From the NCBI GenBank assembly GCA_025934635.1, contig JAICWX010000142.1:1-21320 (forward strand): a DNA stretch of 21,320 nt, written 5' to 3'. The translations under genes and the position numbers were made by a program. Origin of the DNA: Streptosporangiaceae bacterium (GTDB lineage: Bacteria > Actinomycetota > Actinomycetes > Streptosporangiales > Streptosporangiaceae). Of this stretch, positions 15,295 to 21,320 are shown in pieces (the first letter of the stretch is position 1; each line of letters begins with the position of its first letter). The notes under the pieces were generated by a model. That model saw only the letters and a program-made list of their open reading frames with translations. It was not told where the DNA came from and did no database searches.

Positions 15295-16608
15295 ATGGGT
15301 GCGGTCTTGTTGCTTGCCGGACTGCTGCTCGGGATCGTCATCGGGGCAGCGATCGGATATCTGTTCGCCCGCGGCCGGCTGTCGGCCGGTGCCGCGGCGG
15401 CGGACGAGCGAGCGCGGTCGGCCGACGAGCGATGCCGGATGATCGAGCGCGGCGCGGCCGAGCGGGCCGCGCTGGTGGAGAGCCAGCTGGCCGAGCGCTT
15501 CCAGGCGCTGTCCGCGCAGGCGCTCGACGCCAGCACCACGCGCTTCCTCGAGGTCGCCGAGGGGCGGCTGCAGGCGGCCAACGCGACCGCGGCGGGCGAG
15601 CTCGAGGTCCGCCGGGCGGCGGTCGAGCACCTGATCGAGCCGCTGCTGACCACCCTGGGCCGGGTCGAGGACCAGCTCCGGGAGTCCGACGCGGCCAGGG
15701 TCCGGTCGCACGCCGCGCTGGCCGAGCAGGTTCATTTCGCGCAGCGGAGCTCGGAGCAGCTGCGGGTGCAGACGCAGGCGCTGGTGACGGCGCTGCGGCG
15801 GCCGGAAGCGCGCGGCCGCTGGGGCGAGCTGCAGCTGCGCCGGGTGGTCGAGCTGGCCGGGATGAGCGCCCGCTGCGACTTCGACGAGCAGGTCACGATA
15901 GCTACGCCGGACGGCGCGATCCGGCCCGACCTGGTGGTCCGGCTGGCCGGCGGCAAGAACATCGTGGTGGACTCCAAGGTCTCGCTGGCCGCGTACCTGG
16001 AGGCGGCCGAGACCGACGACGACACTGTGCGCTCGGCCCGGATGGACGCGCACGCCCGCCACCTGCGGAACCACGTGGACCAGCTGGCCGCCAAGGCCTA
16101 CTGGGCGGCGCTGAGCCCGTCCCCCGAGTTCGTCATCTTGTTCATCCCGGGCGAGGCCTTCCTGGCGCCGGCGCTGGAACGCGACCCCGGGCTGCTGGAG
16201 TACGCGCTCGGCCGCAAGGTGCACATCGCCACGCCGACCACGCTGGTCACGATGCTGCGCACCGCGCAGTACGCCTGGCAGCAGGCGGCGCTGGCCGAGA
16301 ACGCCCGCGCCGTGTTCGACCTCGGCCGCCAGCTCTACGACCGGATCGCGGGCCTCGGCGGGCACGTGGACCGGCTGGGCCGCACGCTGGCCAAGGCGGT
16401 GACCGCCTACAACCAGACGGTCGGCTCGCTGGAGAGCCGGGTGCTGCCCAGCGCCCGGCGGCTGAGCGAGCTCGGCGTGGTGGACGGCGAGCTGGCCGGG
16501 CCCGACCTGGTCGAGGAGGTGCCGCGGGCACTGTCCGCGCCAGAACTCGTCGCCGGTACCGATGAGGCGGGCCTGGATGCGGCCAGCCTGGTGCGTACCG
16601 CTCGATGA
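15295..16608 (+). CDS. rmuC: RmuC-family protein
   Basis: A 437-residue protein of the RmuC (DUF802-type nuclease-fold) family. An N-terminal membrane anchor occupies residues 1-25. A long Ala/Glu/Arg-rich coiled coil follows (about 30-170). The conserved core (about 180-390) includes ARGRWGELQLRRVVELAGM, DLVVRLAGGKNIVVDSKVSLAAYLEA and FVILFIPGEAFLAPAL, then KVHIATPTTLVTMLRTAQYAW, all family signatures with a PD-(D/E)XK-like fold. In E. coli RmuC limits DNA inversions between short repeats; the biochemical role is not settled. The ATG at 15295 begins exactly at the membrane anchor. The stop overlaps the next ATG by four nt (ATGA), so the two genes are probably co-translated. Confidence 0.94.
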   Translation: MGAVLLLAGLLLGIVIGAAIGYLFARGRLSAGAAAADERARSADERCRMIERGAAERAALVESQLAERFQALSAQALDASTTRFLEVAEGRLQAANATAAGELEVRRAAVEHLIEPLLTTLGRVEDQLRESDAARVRSHAALAEQVHFAQRSSEQLRVQTQALVTALRRPEARGRWGELQLRRVVELAGMSARCDFDEQVTIATPDGAIRPDLVVRLAGGKNIVVDSKVSLAAYLEAAETDDDTVRSARMDAHARHLRNHVDQLAAKAYWAALSPSPEFVILFIPGEAFLAPALERDPGLLEYALGRKVHIATPTTLVTMLRTAQYAWQQAALAENARAVFDLGRQLYDRIAGLGGHVDRLGRTLAKAVTAYNQTVGSLESRVLPSARRLSELGVVDGELAGPDLVEEVPRALSAPELVAGTDEAGLDAASLVRTAR

Positions 16609-17318
16609 CGCAGACCAGGACCCCGAGTCCGCGGGCGCGGGCGCAGGGACCGCCGGCTCGCGCATCGGGGGGTTCGGTCCGGCTGACCGGACGCGGCGGG
16701 GGCGTGGCGCTGTTCGCGGTGTGCTTCCTCAGCCTGCTGTTCGCGGCGTGGACGGGCTGGGCAGTGGTCGCCGACGTGGTGTTCGTCATGACGTGCGGTC
16801 TGGTCTCCTGCTACACCAAGCCCGCCGGGCTGCGCAGCCTGGTGGTCTGCCCGCCGCTGGCTTTCTGCGCCGGGAGCGTGCTGGCCCGGCTGATCACCGC
16901 GGCCGACACCTTCTCGGCCCTGACCGGGATCCTGGTCACGCTGGGCGGCTCGGCGCTGTGGCTGTTCACCGGCACCGGGCTCACCATGGCGATCGCGTTC
17001 GGCCGCGGCTGGCGGCCCGAGCTGCCCGGGCGGCTGCTCGGCAACCTGCGGGCGGCGCTGCGGGATGCGCGGCCCCGCGGTGACCGGTGGACCGAGCGCC
17101 GGTTACCGGGCGGCCCGGATCACGGCGGAGTACGGCCCGACAAGATGGTGCGGACCAGCGCGGCGGCGTTCTGGACGTCGGGCGGGCCGGCGATGGGCAG
17201 CCGCTGGACCGGGACCTGCCCGGCCTGGAGGGCGAGCAGGCGGTCATCGATGCTCTGCTCGGTGTCATGCGGCGGGCCCGTGTGCAGGACCTCGAGTTCC
17301 TGCCTGCCGTCCGCGTAG
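16605..17318 (+). CDS. DUF6542 membrane protein with a probable run-on C-terminus
   Basis: A 237-residue frame. After a Pro/Arg-rich N-terminus, LTGRGGGVALFAVCFLSLLFAAW begins the DUF6542-type helical bundle, with hydrophobic segments at about 34-50, 52-70, 76-97 and 105-130. This family is commonly located beside ispH and ychF in actinobacteria, as here. Function is unknown. The conserved part ends near residue 150 (ALRDARPRGDRW). The last 85 residues are Ser/Cys/Gly/Arg-rich and look like a read-through antisense to the convergent gene at 17120-17461, overlapping it by 199 nt. The stop may have been lost, or the start of the convergent gene may have been recruited from this tail. ATGA overlap with rmuC. 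Confidence 0.8.
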   Translation: MTQTRTPSPRARAQGPPARASGGSVRLTGRGGGVALFAVCFLSLLFAAWTGWAVVADVVFVMTCGLVSCYTKPAGLRSLVVCPPLAFCAGSVLARLITAADTFSALTGILVTLGGSALWLFTGTGLTMAIAFGRGWRPELPGRLLGNLRAALRDARPRGDRWTERRLPGGPDHGGVRPDKMVRTSAAAFWTSGGPAMGSRWTGTCPAWRASRRSSMLCSVSCGGPVCRTSSSCLPSA

Positions 17319-17461
17319 GTGATCACCGAGACCGTTAAGGCAGCGTCACCGGCCAGCTTGACGGCCAGCTCGCGGAGGCAGCCGGACTCGAGTCCGGCGG
17401 TCTGCTCCCGGATCCGGCCGGGCGCCGATCCGCTGAGAGTCACCTTACGGAAAGGGATCAT
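17120..17461 (-). CDS. Small conserved-looking protein, unknown function
   Basis: A 113-residue soluble protein. Codon use on this strand is strongly G/C-ending and residue composition is balanced (for example SVITYADGRQELEVLHTGPP and DDRLLALQAGQVPVQRLPIAGPPDVQNAAALVRTIL). That makes it a more convincing gene than the opposite-strand tail of the DUF6542 frame it overlaps. The ATG at 17461 has a GAGGGAG motif about 13 nt upstream. A 9-bp hairpin lies 32 nt before the start. No motif or family is recognised. Its position downstream of the HD/LuxR regulator on the same strand, 227 nt away, is compatible with a regulated or independent unit. Confidence 0.65.
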   Translation of the reverse strand: MIPFRKVTLSGSAPGRIREQTAGLESGCLRELAVKLAGDAALTVSVITYADGRQELEVLHTGPPHDTEQSIDDRLLALQAGQVPVQRLPIAGPPDVQNAAALVRTILSGRTPP

Positions 17462-17492
17462 GCCAGGCTCGCTCCCTCGCCAGAGCGTTTCC

Positions 17493-17515
17493 TGACCGGA
17501 GTTATCCTCCGGTCA
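17493..17515. promoter_or_regulatory. 9-bp inverted repeat upstream of the small unknown gene
   Basis: TGACCGGAG (17493-17501) and CTCCGGTCA (17507-17515) are perfectly complementary around TTATC. It lies 32 nt upstream of the gene start at 17461 and 174 nt downstream of the HD/LuxR stop. No T-run follows on either side, so an operator or RNA hairpin is more likely than a terminator. Confidence 0.5.
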
Positions 17516-17688
17516 CATAGATGAAGCGCCGGATCACCACGGCCGCTGGCCCCCGAAGGAAACAGTCAGCCGTTCCCTCCCAGGGTGACCGGCGCTTGGC
17601 GATCAACTTAGGCCCAACCGGCCATCCCCCGACAGTCGGGAGAATTCCCTATCGCGGGTCCCGGTGGTCACCAAGGACGCGGCGCCGG

Positions 17689-19248
17689 TCACTGGCGGGG
17701 GTCGATGAGCCCGTGCTCGAGCGCGAACAAGGTGGCGCCGGCCCGGGTGGACAGGCCCGTCTTGCGGTACAGCCGCTGGATGTGATGGTCGCAGGTCTTC
17801 GGGGAGATCCCCAGCTGGCGGGCCACCTGCTTGGTGGCCATCCCGCGGGCAATGAGGCCGAGCACCTCGCACTCGCGCTCGGACAGCCCGGCCGGCCGGG
17901 GCAGCGGTACCTGCGGGCGGGGCTGGCCCGCCGCGGCCAGGACCGCCCGCACCGCGTCGTGCGGGAGCCTGCCCGCCTCCGCTTCGGAGGACAGTTCGTC
18001 GGCCGCGGCCTGCGGCGACAGGGCTGCACGGTGCGCCCGCGGCTCCCGCATGGCCTGGTAGCAGTCCGCCGTGGCCAGCAGCCAGGCCGCGGCGGGCAGG
18101 TCGGCGGCCCGGCTGCCCCGGTGGTAGCCGGACCCGTCGCACCGCTCACCGTGCGATCCGGCCAGCCGCGCCAGCGGGCGCAGGGCCGCGCAGGCGTCCA
18201 GCACCCGCTCGCTGTGATAGGCGTGCAGCCGCACCTGCTCGTGCTCGCCCCGGCTCAGCGGGCCGGGCTTGCCCCACACCCCGACCGGGACCGCGACCCG
18301 CCCGATGTCGTGCACCAGCGCCGACCGGCGCAGCGTGACCACCTCGGCGGCGGCCAGCCCGGCCACGCTCGCGGCCCGCTCGGCGAGGTCCGCGACGCCG
18401 CGGGAATGACCGGTTGTCCACATGCTCTTCAGGTCGGCGAAGTCCGCGACCGCCGACAGGCAGGCGTCCAGCCGGTCTTCGGTGATCGCGGGCCGCGGGC
18501 CCGGCTCGGCGGCCATCGTGTCCGCCCAGATGGAGGGCGCGTCCAGGCCTTTATACGGCTCGTCCCCGAGGGCCAGGAAAGCCCGGGCCGCCGCCGGGTC
18601 CAGGCCCGACCCGGCCCGCCGGGTCACGGTGCGCCGGGCCAGCGCGATCCCGCCGTACTGGCAGGCCACGTCGGCGTCCTCGGCCACCTGCATGATCCGC
18701 ACCGCCAGCGGGATCCGCGGGCCGCGCAGCTCGCCGGGCATGCCGTTGCCGTCCCACCGCTCGTACAGGTGCCGCAGCGAATGCTGGATCGGCTCGGACA
18801 GGCCCATCCGGGCGCCGAGGATGCGGGCGACATCACAGTGGCTGGACGCCCATTTGCGGAACTCCGCGATGCCGCCGACGGCCGCCTTGGCGATCCGGGC
18901 CGCTCGCGTCAGCGGCGGGCTGCCTTGATGGGCGGTCCGCATCGCGGTGGCCATGAGCTCGAACATGGACCCGTGCGCGACCGTCAGCATCCGGGGCCGC
19001 GACACCATCTCGTCGCCGAAGAACCGCGCGTCGATCTCGCTCTCGGCCGTGCACCCGGCGAAATGCAGCAGGCCGGTGTAGAACACGGTGACCTGGTCGT
19101 CCTCCGGCAGCCCCATCGCCTGCGCCAGCCGCAGGGAGAGCATGGCGGTACGCAGCCCGTGCTCGAGCGGCTGGCCCATCGACAGGTCGGTGGCCAGCGA
19201 GAGCACCCCGACGGCTTCGGCCAGCCGCAACGGGGGGTTCTCGCTCAC
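17689..19248 (-). CDS. Tandem HD-domain protein with C-terminal LuxR-type HTH
   Basis: A 519-residue putative regulator. The N-terminal half (about 25-215) has an HD-like fold with EHGLR near residue 30, HFAG at 62-65 where HD is expected, and a late RWDGNGMPGELRG motif. The second half (about 270-400) has an intact HDIGR (His313/Asp314) and SHGERCDGSGYHRG, resembling the HD-GYP arrangement, although the GYP residues are only partly met. The C-terminus (about 452-512) is a LuxR/NarL-type helix-turn-helix beginning LSERECEVLGLIARGM and including KQVARQLGISPKTCDHHIQRLYRKTGL. It may sense a phosphorylated small molecule or cyclic dinucleotide and bind DNA; substrate is unknown. The GTG at 19248 follows the ispH stop by 13 nt, implying co-transcription. 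The ribosome-binding site is weak. Confidence 0.87.
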   Translation of the reverse strand: MSENPPLRLAEAVGVLSLATDLSMGQPLEHGLRTAMLSLRLAQAMGLPEDDQVTVFYTGLLHFAGCTAESEIDARFFGDEMVSRPRMLTVAHGSMFELMATAMRTAHQGSPPLTRAARIAKAAVGGIAEFRKWASSHCDVARILGARMGLSEPIQHSLRHLYERWDGNGMPGELRGPRIPLAVRIMQVAEDADVACQYGGIALARRTVTRRAGSGLDPAAARAFLALGDEPYKGLDAPSIWADTMAAEPGPRPAITEDRLDACLSAVADFADLKSMWTTGHSRGVADLAERAASVAGLAAAEVVTLRRSALVHDIGRVAVPVGVWGKPGPLSRGEHEQVRLHAYHSERVLDACAALRPLARLAGSHGERCDGSGYHRGSRAADLPAAAWLLATADCYQAMREPRAHRAALSPQAAADELSSEAEAGRLPHDAVRAVLAAAGQPRPQVPLPRPAGLSERECEVLGLIARGMATKQVARQLGISPKTCDHHIQRLYRKTGLSTRAGATLFALEHGLIDPRQ

Positions 19249-19261
19249 CTGTTCCGGCAGG

Positions 19262-20284
19262 TCAGCCTCCCCGGCGGGAGCCCGGCCCGGTACGCGCGGC
19301 TCCGGTGTGTGCGGCTCCGGTTTTTGCGGCTCCGGTTTTTGCGGCGGGGCGCAGCTCGCGCGGGAGCGCGAAGGTCATGTGCTCCTCGACCGCCTCGACC
19401 TCTTCCACGTCGCCGAATCCGTGGTCGGCCAGCTTGCCGAGGACGGCGGCCACCAGTTCCTCCGGCACCGACGCCCCGCTGGTCACGCCGACCGTGGTCA
19501 CGCCGTCCAGCCACCGCCGGTCGACCTCGCCGGCGTCGTCGACCAGGTAGGCGGCCGGGGCACCGTAGTCCTTGGCCACCTCGACCAGCCGGACCGAGTT
19601 CGAGGAGTTGGGCGAGCCCACCACGATGACCAGGTCGGCCTGGCCGGCGATGGCCTTGACGGCGGCCTGGCGGTTCTGGGTGGCGTAGCAGATGTCATCG
19701 CTGGGCGGGTCGAGCAGCGACGGGAAGCGCTCGCGCAGGGCGTTGACGGTCTCGATGGTCTCGTCCACCGACAGCGTCGTCTGGGACAGCCAGACCACCT
19801 TGGACGGGTCCCTGACCTCGACATCGGCCGCCCCGGCGGTGCCGTCGACCAGGCGGACCCGGGACGGGGCCTCGCCGGTAGTGCCCACGACCTCCTCGTG
19901 GCCCTCGTGACCGACCAGGAGGATGTCGTAATCCTTGGCCGCGAACCGGCGCGCCTCGTTGTGCACCTTGGTCACCAGCGGGCAGGTGGCGTCGATGGCG
20001 TGCAGGCCGCGTCGTTCGGCGTCGAGGCGGACCTCGGGCGCGATCCCGTGCGCGGAGAACACCACGACCGAGCCGGCCGGCACCTCGTCGACTTCGGTGA
20101 CGAAAACCGCGCCGCGCTTCTCCAGCGTGCTGACCACATGCGTGTTGTGTACTATCTGCCTGCGCACGTAGACCGGGGGGCCGTATCGCTCGAGCGCCAT
20201 CTCGACTGCTTGCACCGCCCGGTCGACTCCGGCGCAGTAGCCGCGCGGCTTGGCGAGCAGGACCCGTCGCTGGCTCGAAGACAT
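19262..20284 (-). CDS. ispH: 4-hydroxy-3-methylbut-2-enyl diphosphate reductase
   Basis: A 340-residue [4Fe-4S] enzyme making IPP and DMAPP from HMBPP, the last step of the non-mevalonate isoprenoid pathway, in the cytoplasm. The three cluster-ligand cysteines are at residues 17 (GYCAGV), 101 (DATCPLVTK) and 199 (ICYATQNRQ). Substrate-binding His/Glu motifs are HNTH (46-49), SAHG (77-80), and [15 protein letters not shown] (124-138, Glu130/131). The frame is open to 20443; the ATG at 20284 matches known IspH N-termini. The ordered part ends ALPREL, then an added tail [16 protein letters not shown] from a 15-bp tandem repeat. Divergent from the gene at 20494; 13 nt before the HD/LuxR gene. Confidence 0.97.
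   Translation of the reverse strand: MSSSQRRVLLAKPRGYCAGVDRAVQAVEMALERYGPPVYVRRQIVHNTHVVSTLEKRGAVFVTEVDEVPAGSVVVFSAHGIAPEVRLDAERRGLHAIDATCPLVTKVHNEARRFAAKDYDILLVGHEGHEEVVGTTGEAPSRVRLVDGTAGAADVEVRDPSKVVWLSQTTLSVDETIETVNALRERFPSLLDPPSDDICYATQNRQAAVKAIAGQADLVIVVGSPNSSNSVRLVEVAKDYGAPAAYLVDDAGEVDRRWLDGVTTVGVTSGASVPEELVAAVLGKLADHGFGDVEEVEAVEEHMTFALPRELRPAAKTGAAKTGAAHTGAARTGPGSRRGG
19296..19340. repeat. Three 15-bp tandem repeats at the 3' end of ispH
   Basis: Units at 19296-19310 (gcggctccggtgtgt), 19311-19325 and 19326-19340 (both gcggctccggttttt) keep frame on the minus strand and encode (K/H)TGAA repeats in the C-terminal tail of IspH. Being identical in two of three copies, they are recent and probably length-variable. 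Confidence 0.85.
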
Positions 20285-20348
20285 GACTCCATGGTAGGTG
20301 AGCACATCACGGGACAAGGCAGGCGTACCCCGCGCCACGGCAGGTCCT

Positions 20349-20420
20349 GCGACACTATTGCGACACACCGGGCGGAAGCGCGAAGATATCCGGTCAGGGA
20401 ATACGCGCTGACTATCAGCG
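20349..20420. promoter_or_regulatory. Divergent ispH control region: direct repeat and palindrome
   Basis: GCGACAC occurs at 20349-20355 and 20360-20366, 11 bp apart (one helical turn). A perfect palindrome, CGCTGA-cta-TCAGCG, is at 20406-20420. All lie in the 209-nt gap between the divergent starts at 20284 and 20494. No clear promoter boxes could be assigned. Confidence 0.35.
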
Positions 20421-20493
20421 ATGTACCGGCGCCAGCAGCCCACCGAACATGCGCGGCGACAGGTGCAATCCCGACTTCGAGGGAGAGTGTGAC

Positions 20494-21320
20494 ATGCGCG
20501 TTCCGCAGGTCAGTGAACGTATAAAGGAAGCCCCGGCGCAGGCCCTGCGCGGTGTCTTCGCCGGCATCGGGCAGCTGCTGCTGATCACCGACAAGCTCAG
20601 GCACAAGACTCCCGTGCACGAGGACGGGCCCCGGGCCCGCACGCCCGGTACGGCAGCGGCGATTACTGACGCGCCTGTCACCAGTCCGGCCGGATCGCAC
20701 CAGGAAACCGCGGCCCCGCCCGCCGCCACGGAGCCGGCCGCCGTCCCGGCGGTCACGACCGAGCCGTCCGCGCCCGAGCCGGCCGTCGCGGCCGGGCCGG
20801 TCGCGGAGGCGGCCGAGGCGCCTCCGGTGGCGGAGGCGGCCGTGGCCACGGAGGCGGCCCCGGCTAAGCCTGCGGCCGCGAAGCGCACCGCGGCCAAGCC
20901 CGCCGCCGCCAAGCCGGCTGCCGCCAAGTCCGCCGCCAAGCCGGCGACCAAGCCCGCATCGGCGCGGCGAGCGCCGGCCAAGCCGGCCGCGGCCCCGGCG
21001 GGCGCCGAGGGTGCGGAGGCAGCCAAGCCGCCCAAGCGGCAGAGCACCAGGAACTTCGACAAGACCGGCAACGTGCGGCTGCTGGCCGGCGAGACGGACA
21101 GCGGCCCCGACGCGGCAGTCGCCGCGCCGGAAGCTGTCGCGCCCGAGCCGGCCGCGGTAGCCGAGCCAGCCGCGGTAGCCGAGCCGGCCGCGACAGCGGA
21201 GCCGGCCGCGGCTGAGCCCATTGCCGCGCCGGAGCCCATCGCCACGTTCGAGCCGACGATGGTGGCTGAGCCGGCGGCCGCGTCCGAGCCGGTCATCGTG
21301 TCCAAGGCCGCTCCCCCGGA
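20494..21320 (+). CDS. Ala/Pro/Lys-rich low-complexity protein (3' end beyond window)
   Basis: The frame is open from the ATG at 20494 to the right edge, 275 codons, so it is incomplete. GGGAGA lies about 7 nt upstream of the ATG. Residues 1-38 ([29 protein letters not shown]...) look conserved and amphipathic. The remainder is Ala/Pro/Thr/Glu-rich, then a histone-H1-like stretch of AAKPAAAK units (about 128-170), a non-repetitive island [19 protein letters not shown] near 188-207, and an Ala/Pro/Glu region with 18-bp repeats. In M. tuberculosis the gene beside ispH at this spot (Rv1109c, from memory) is also a small protein of the lipid-droplet-associated kind; homology here is only a suggestion. 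Lys-rich repeats could bind DNA or polyphosphate. Function unknown. Confidence 0.7.
   Translation, partial: MRVPQVSERIKEAPAQALRGVFAGIGQLLLITDKLRHKTPVHEDGPRARTPGTAAAITDAPVTSPAGSHQETAAPPAATEPAAVPAVTTEPSAPEPAVAAGPVAEAAEAPPVAEAAVATEAAPAKPAAAKRTAAKPAAAKPAAAKSAAKPATKPASARRAPAKPAAAPAGAEGAEAAKPPKRQSTRNFDKTGNVRLLAGETDSGPDAAVAAPEAVAPEPAAVAEPAAVAEPAATAEPAAAEPIAAPEPIATFEPTMVAEPAAASEPVIVSKAAPP
21145..21213 (+). repeat. 18-bp tandem repeats in the low-complexity gene
   Basis: Units beginning gagccggccgcg occur at 21145-21162, 21163-21180, 21181-21198 and, truncated to 15 bp, 21199-21213. They encode EPAAVA-type repeats in frame. Confidence 0.8.

Noticed and set aside
13508..15442. 644-residue plus-strand ORF
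   Set aside because: Antisense to the ThDP enzyme, which has clear cofactor motifs.
17521..19629. 702-residue plus-strand ORF
   Set aside because: Antisense to the HD/LuxR regulator and ispH; no recognisable domains.

Overview
The window is uniformly very GC-rich, with G/C-ending codons, frequent GTG starts and two probable leaderless mRNAs. This points to an actinobacterium, probably a filamentous actinomycete; genus cannot be read from the sequence. Gene content supports this: an actinobacterial-type TcpC/TcpE transfer cluster, a SCO6745-family protein, a DUF6542 protein, and the ispH / DUF6542 / ychF neighbourhood, which from memory resembles the M. tuberculosis lytB2-Rv1111c-Rv1112 region. 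No tRNA, rRNA, CRISPR array, transposase, integrase or relaxase was seen.

Region 1 (1-9830, minus strand) is a type IV secretion-like gene cluster. In transcription order: TcpC-like bitopic protein (9189-8041), a doubtful small ORF (8044-7643), a two-helix membrane protein in the TcpD position (7685-7428), a TcpE protein fused through a very long proline-rich linker to a MinD/ParA-like domain (7396-4757), a VirB4/TcpF-like ATPase (4773-2212), and a VirB6/TrbL/TcpH-like polytopic protein (2183 to beyond the left edge). This order parallels the tcpC-D-E-F-H order of pCW3/Tn916-type conjugation modules. A near-consensus promoter lies at 9828-9799 on the same strand, about 600 bases before the first gene. 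No relaxase or FtsK-like coupling protein is in view, so whether this machine moves DNA or exports protein is open.

Region 2 (10182-11982, plus strand) holds two small membrane proteins of unknown function and a SCO6745-family protein. An 8-bp inverted repeat between a possible promoter and the second small gene looks like an operator.

Region 3 (12026-20493) is housekeeping: ychF (minus), a thiamine-diphosphate enzyme (minus), then divergently rmuC and a DUF6542 membrane protein (plus, overlapping by 4 nt). These run head-on into a small unknown gene (minus), preceded by a tandem-HD/LuxR regulator and ispH (minus). ispH and the regulator are 13 nt apart and probably co-transcribed. Two near-identical palindromes 31 bp apart lie upstream of ychF.

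Region 4 (20494 to the right edge, plus strand) is the start of a gene with a short conserved-looking N-terminus followed by Ala/Pro/Lys/Glu low-complexity repeats, divergent from ispH and incomplete here.

The best candidate for something undescribed is the TcpE-MinD-like fusion with a P-loop lacking its lysine, inside a Tcp-type secretion operon.
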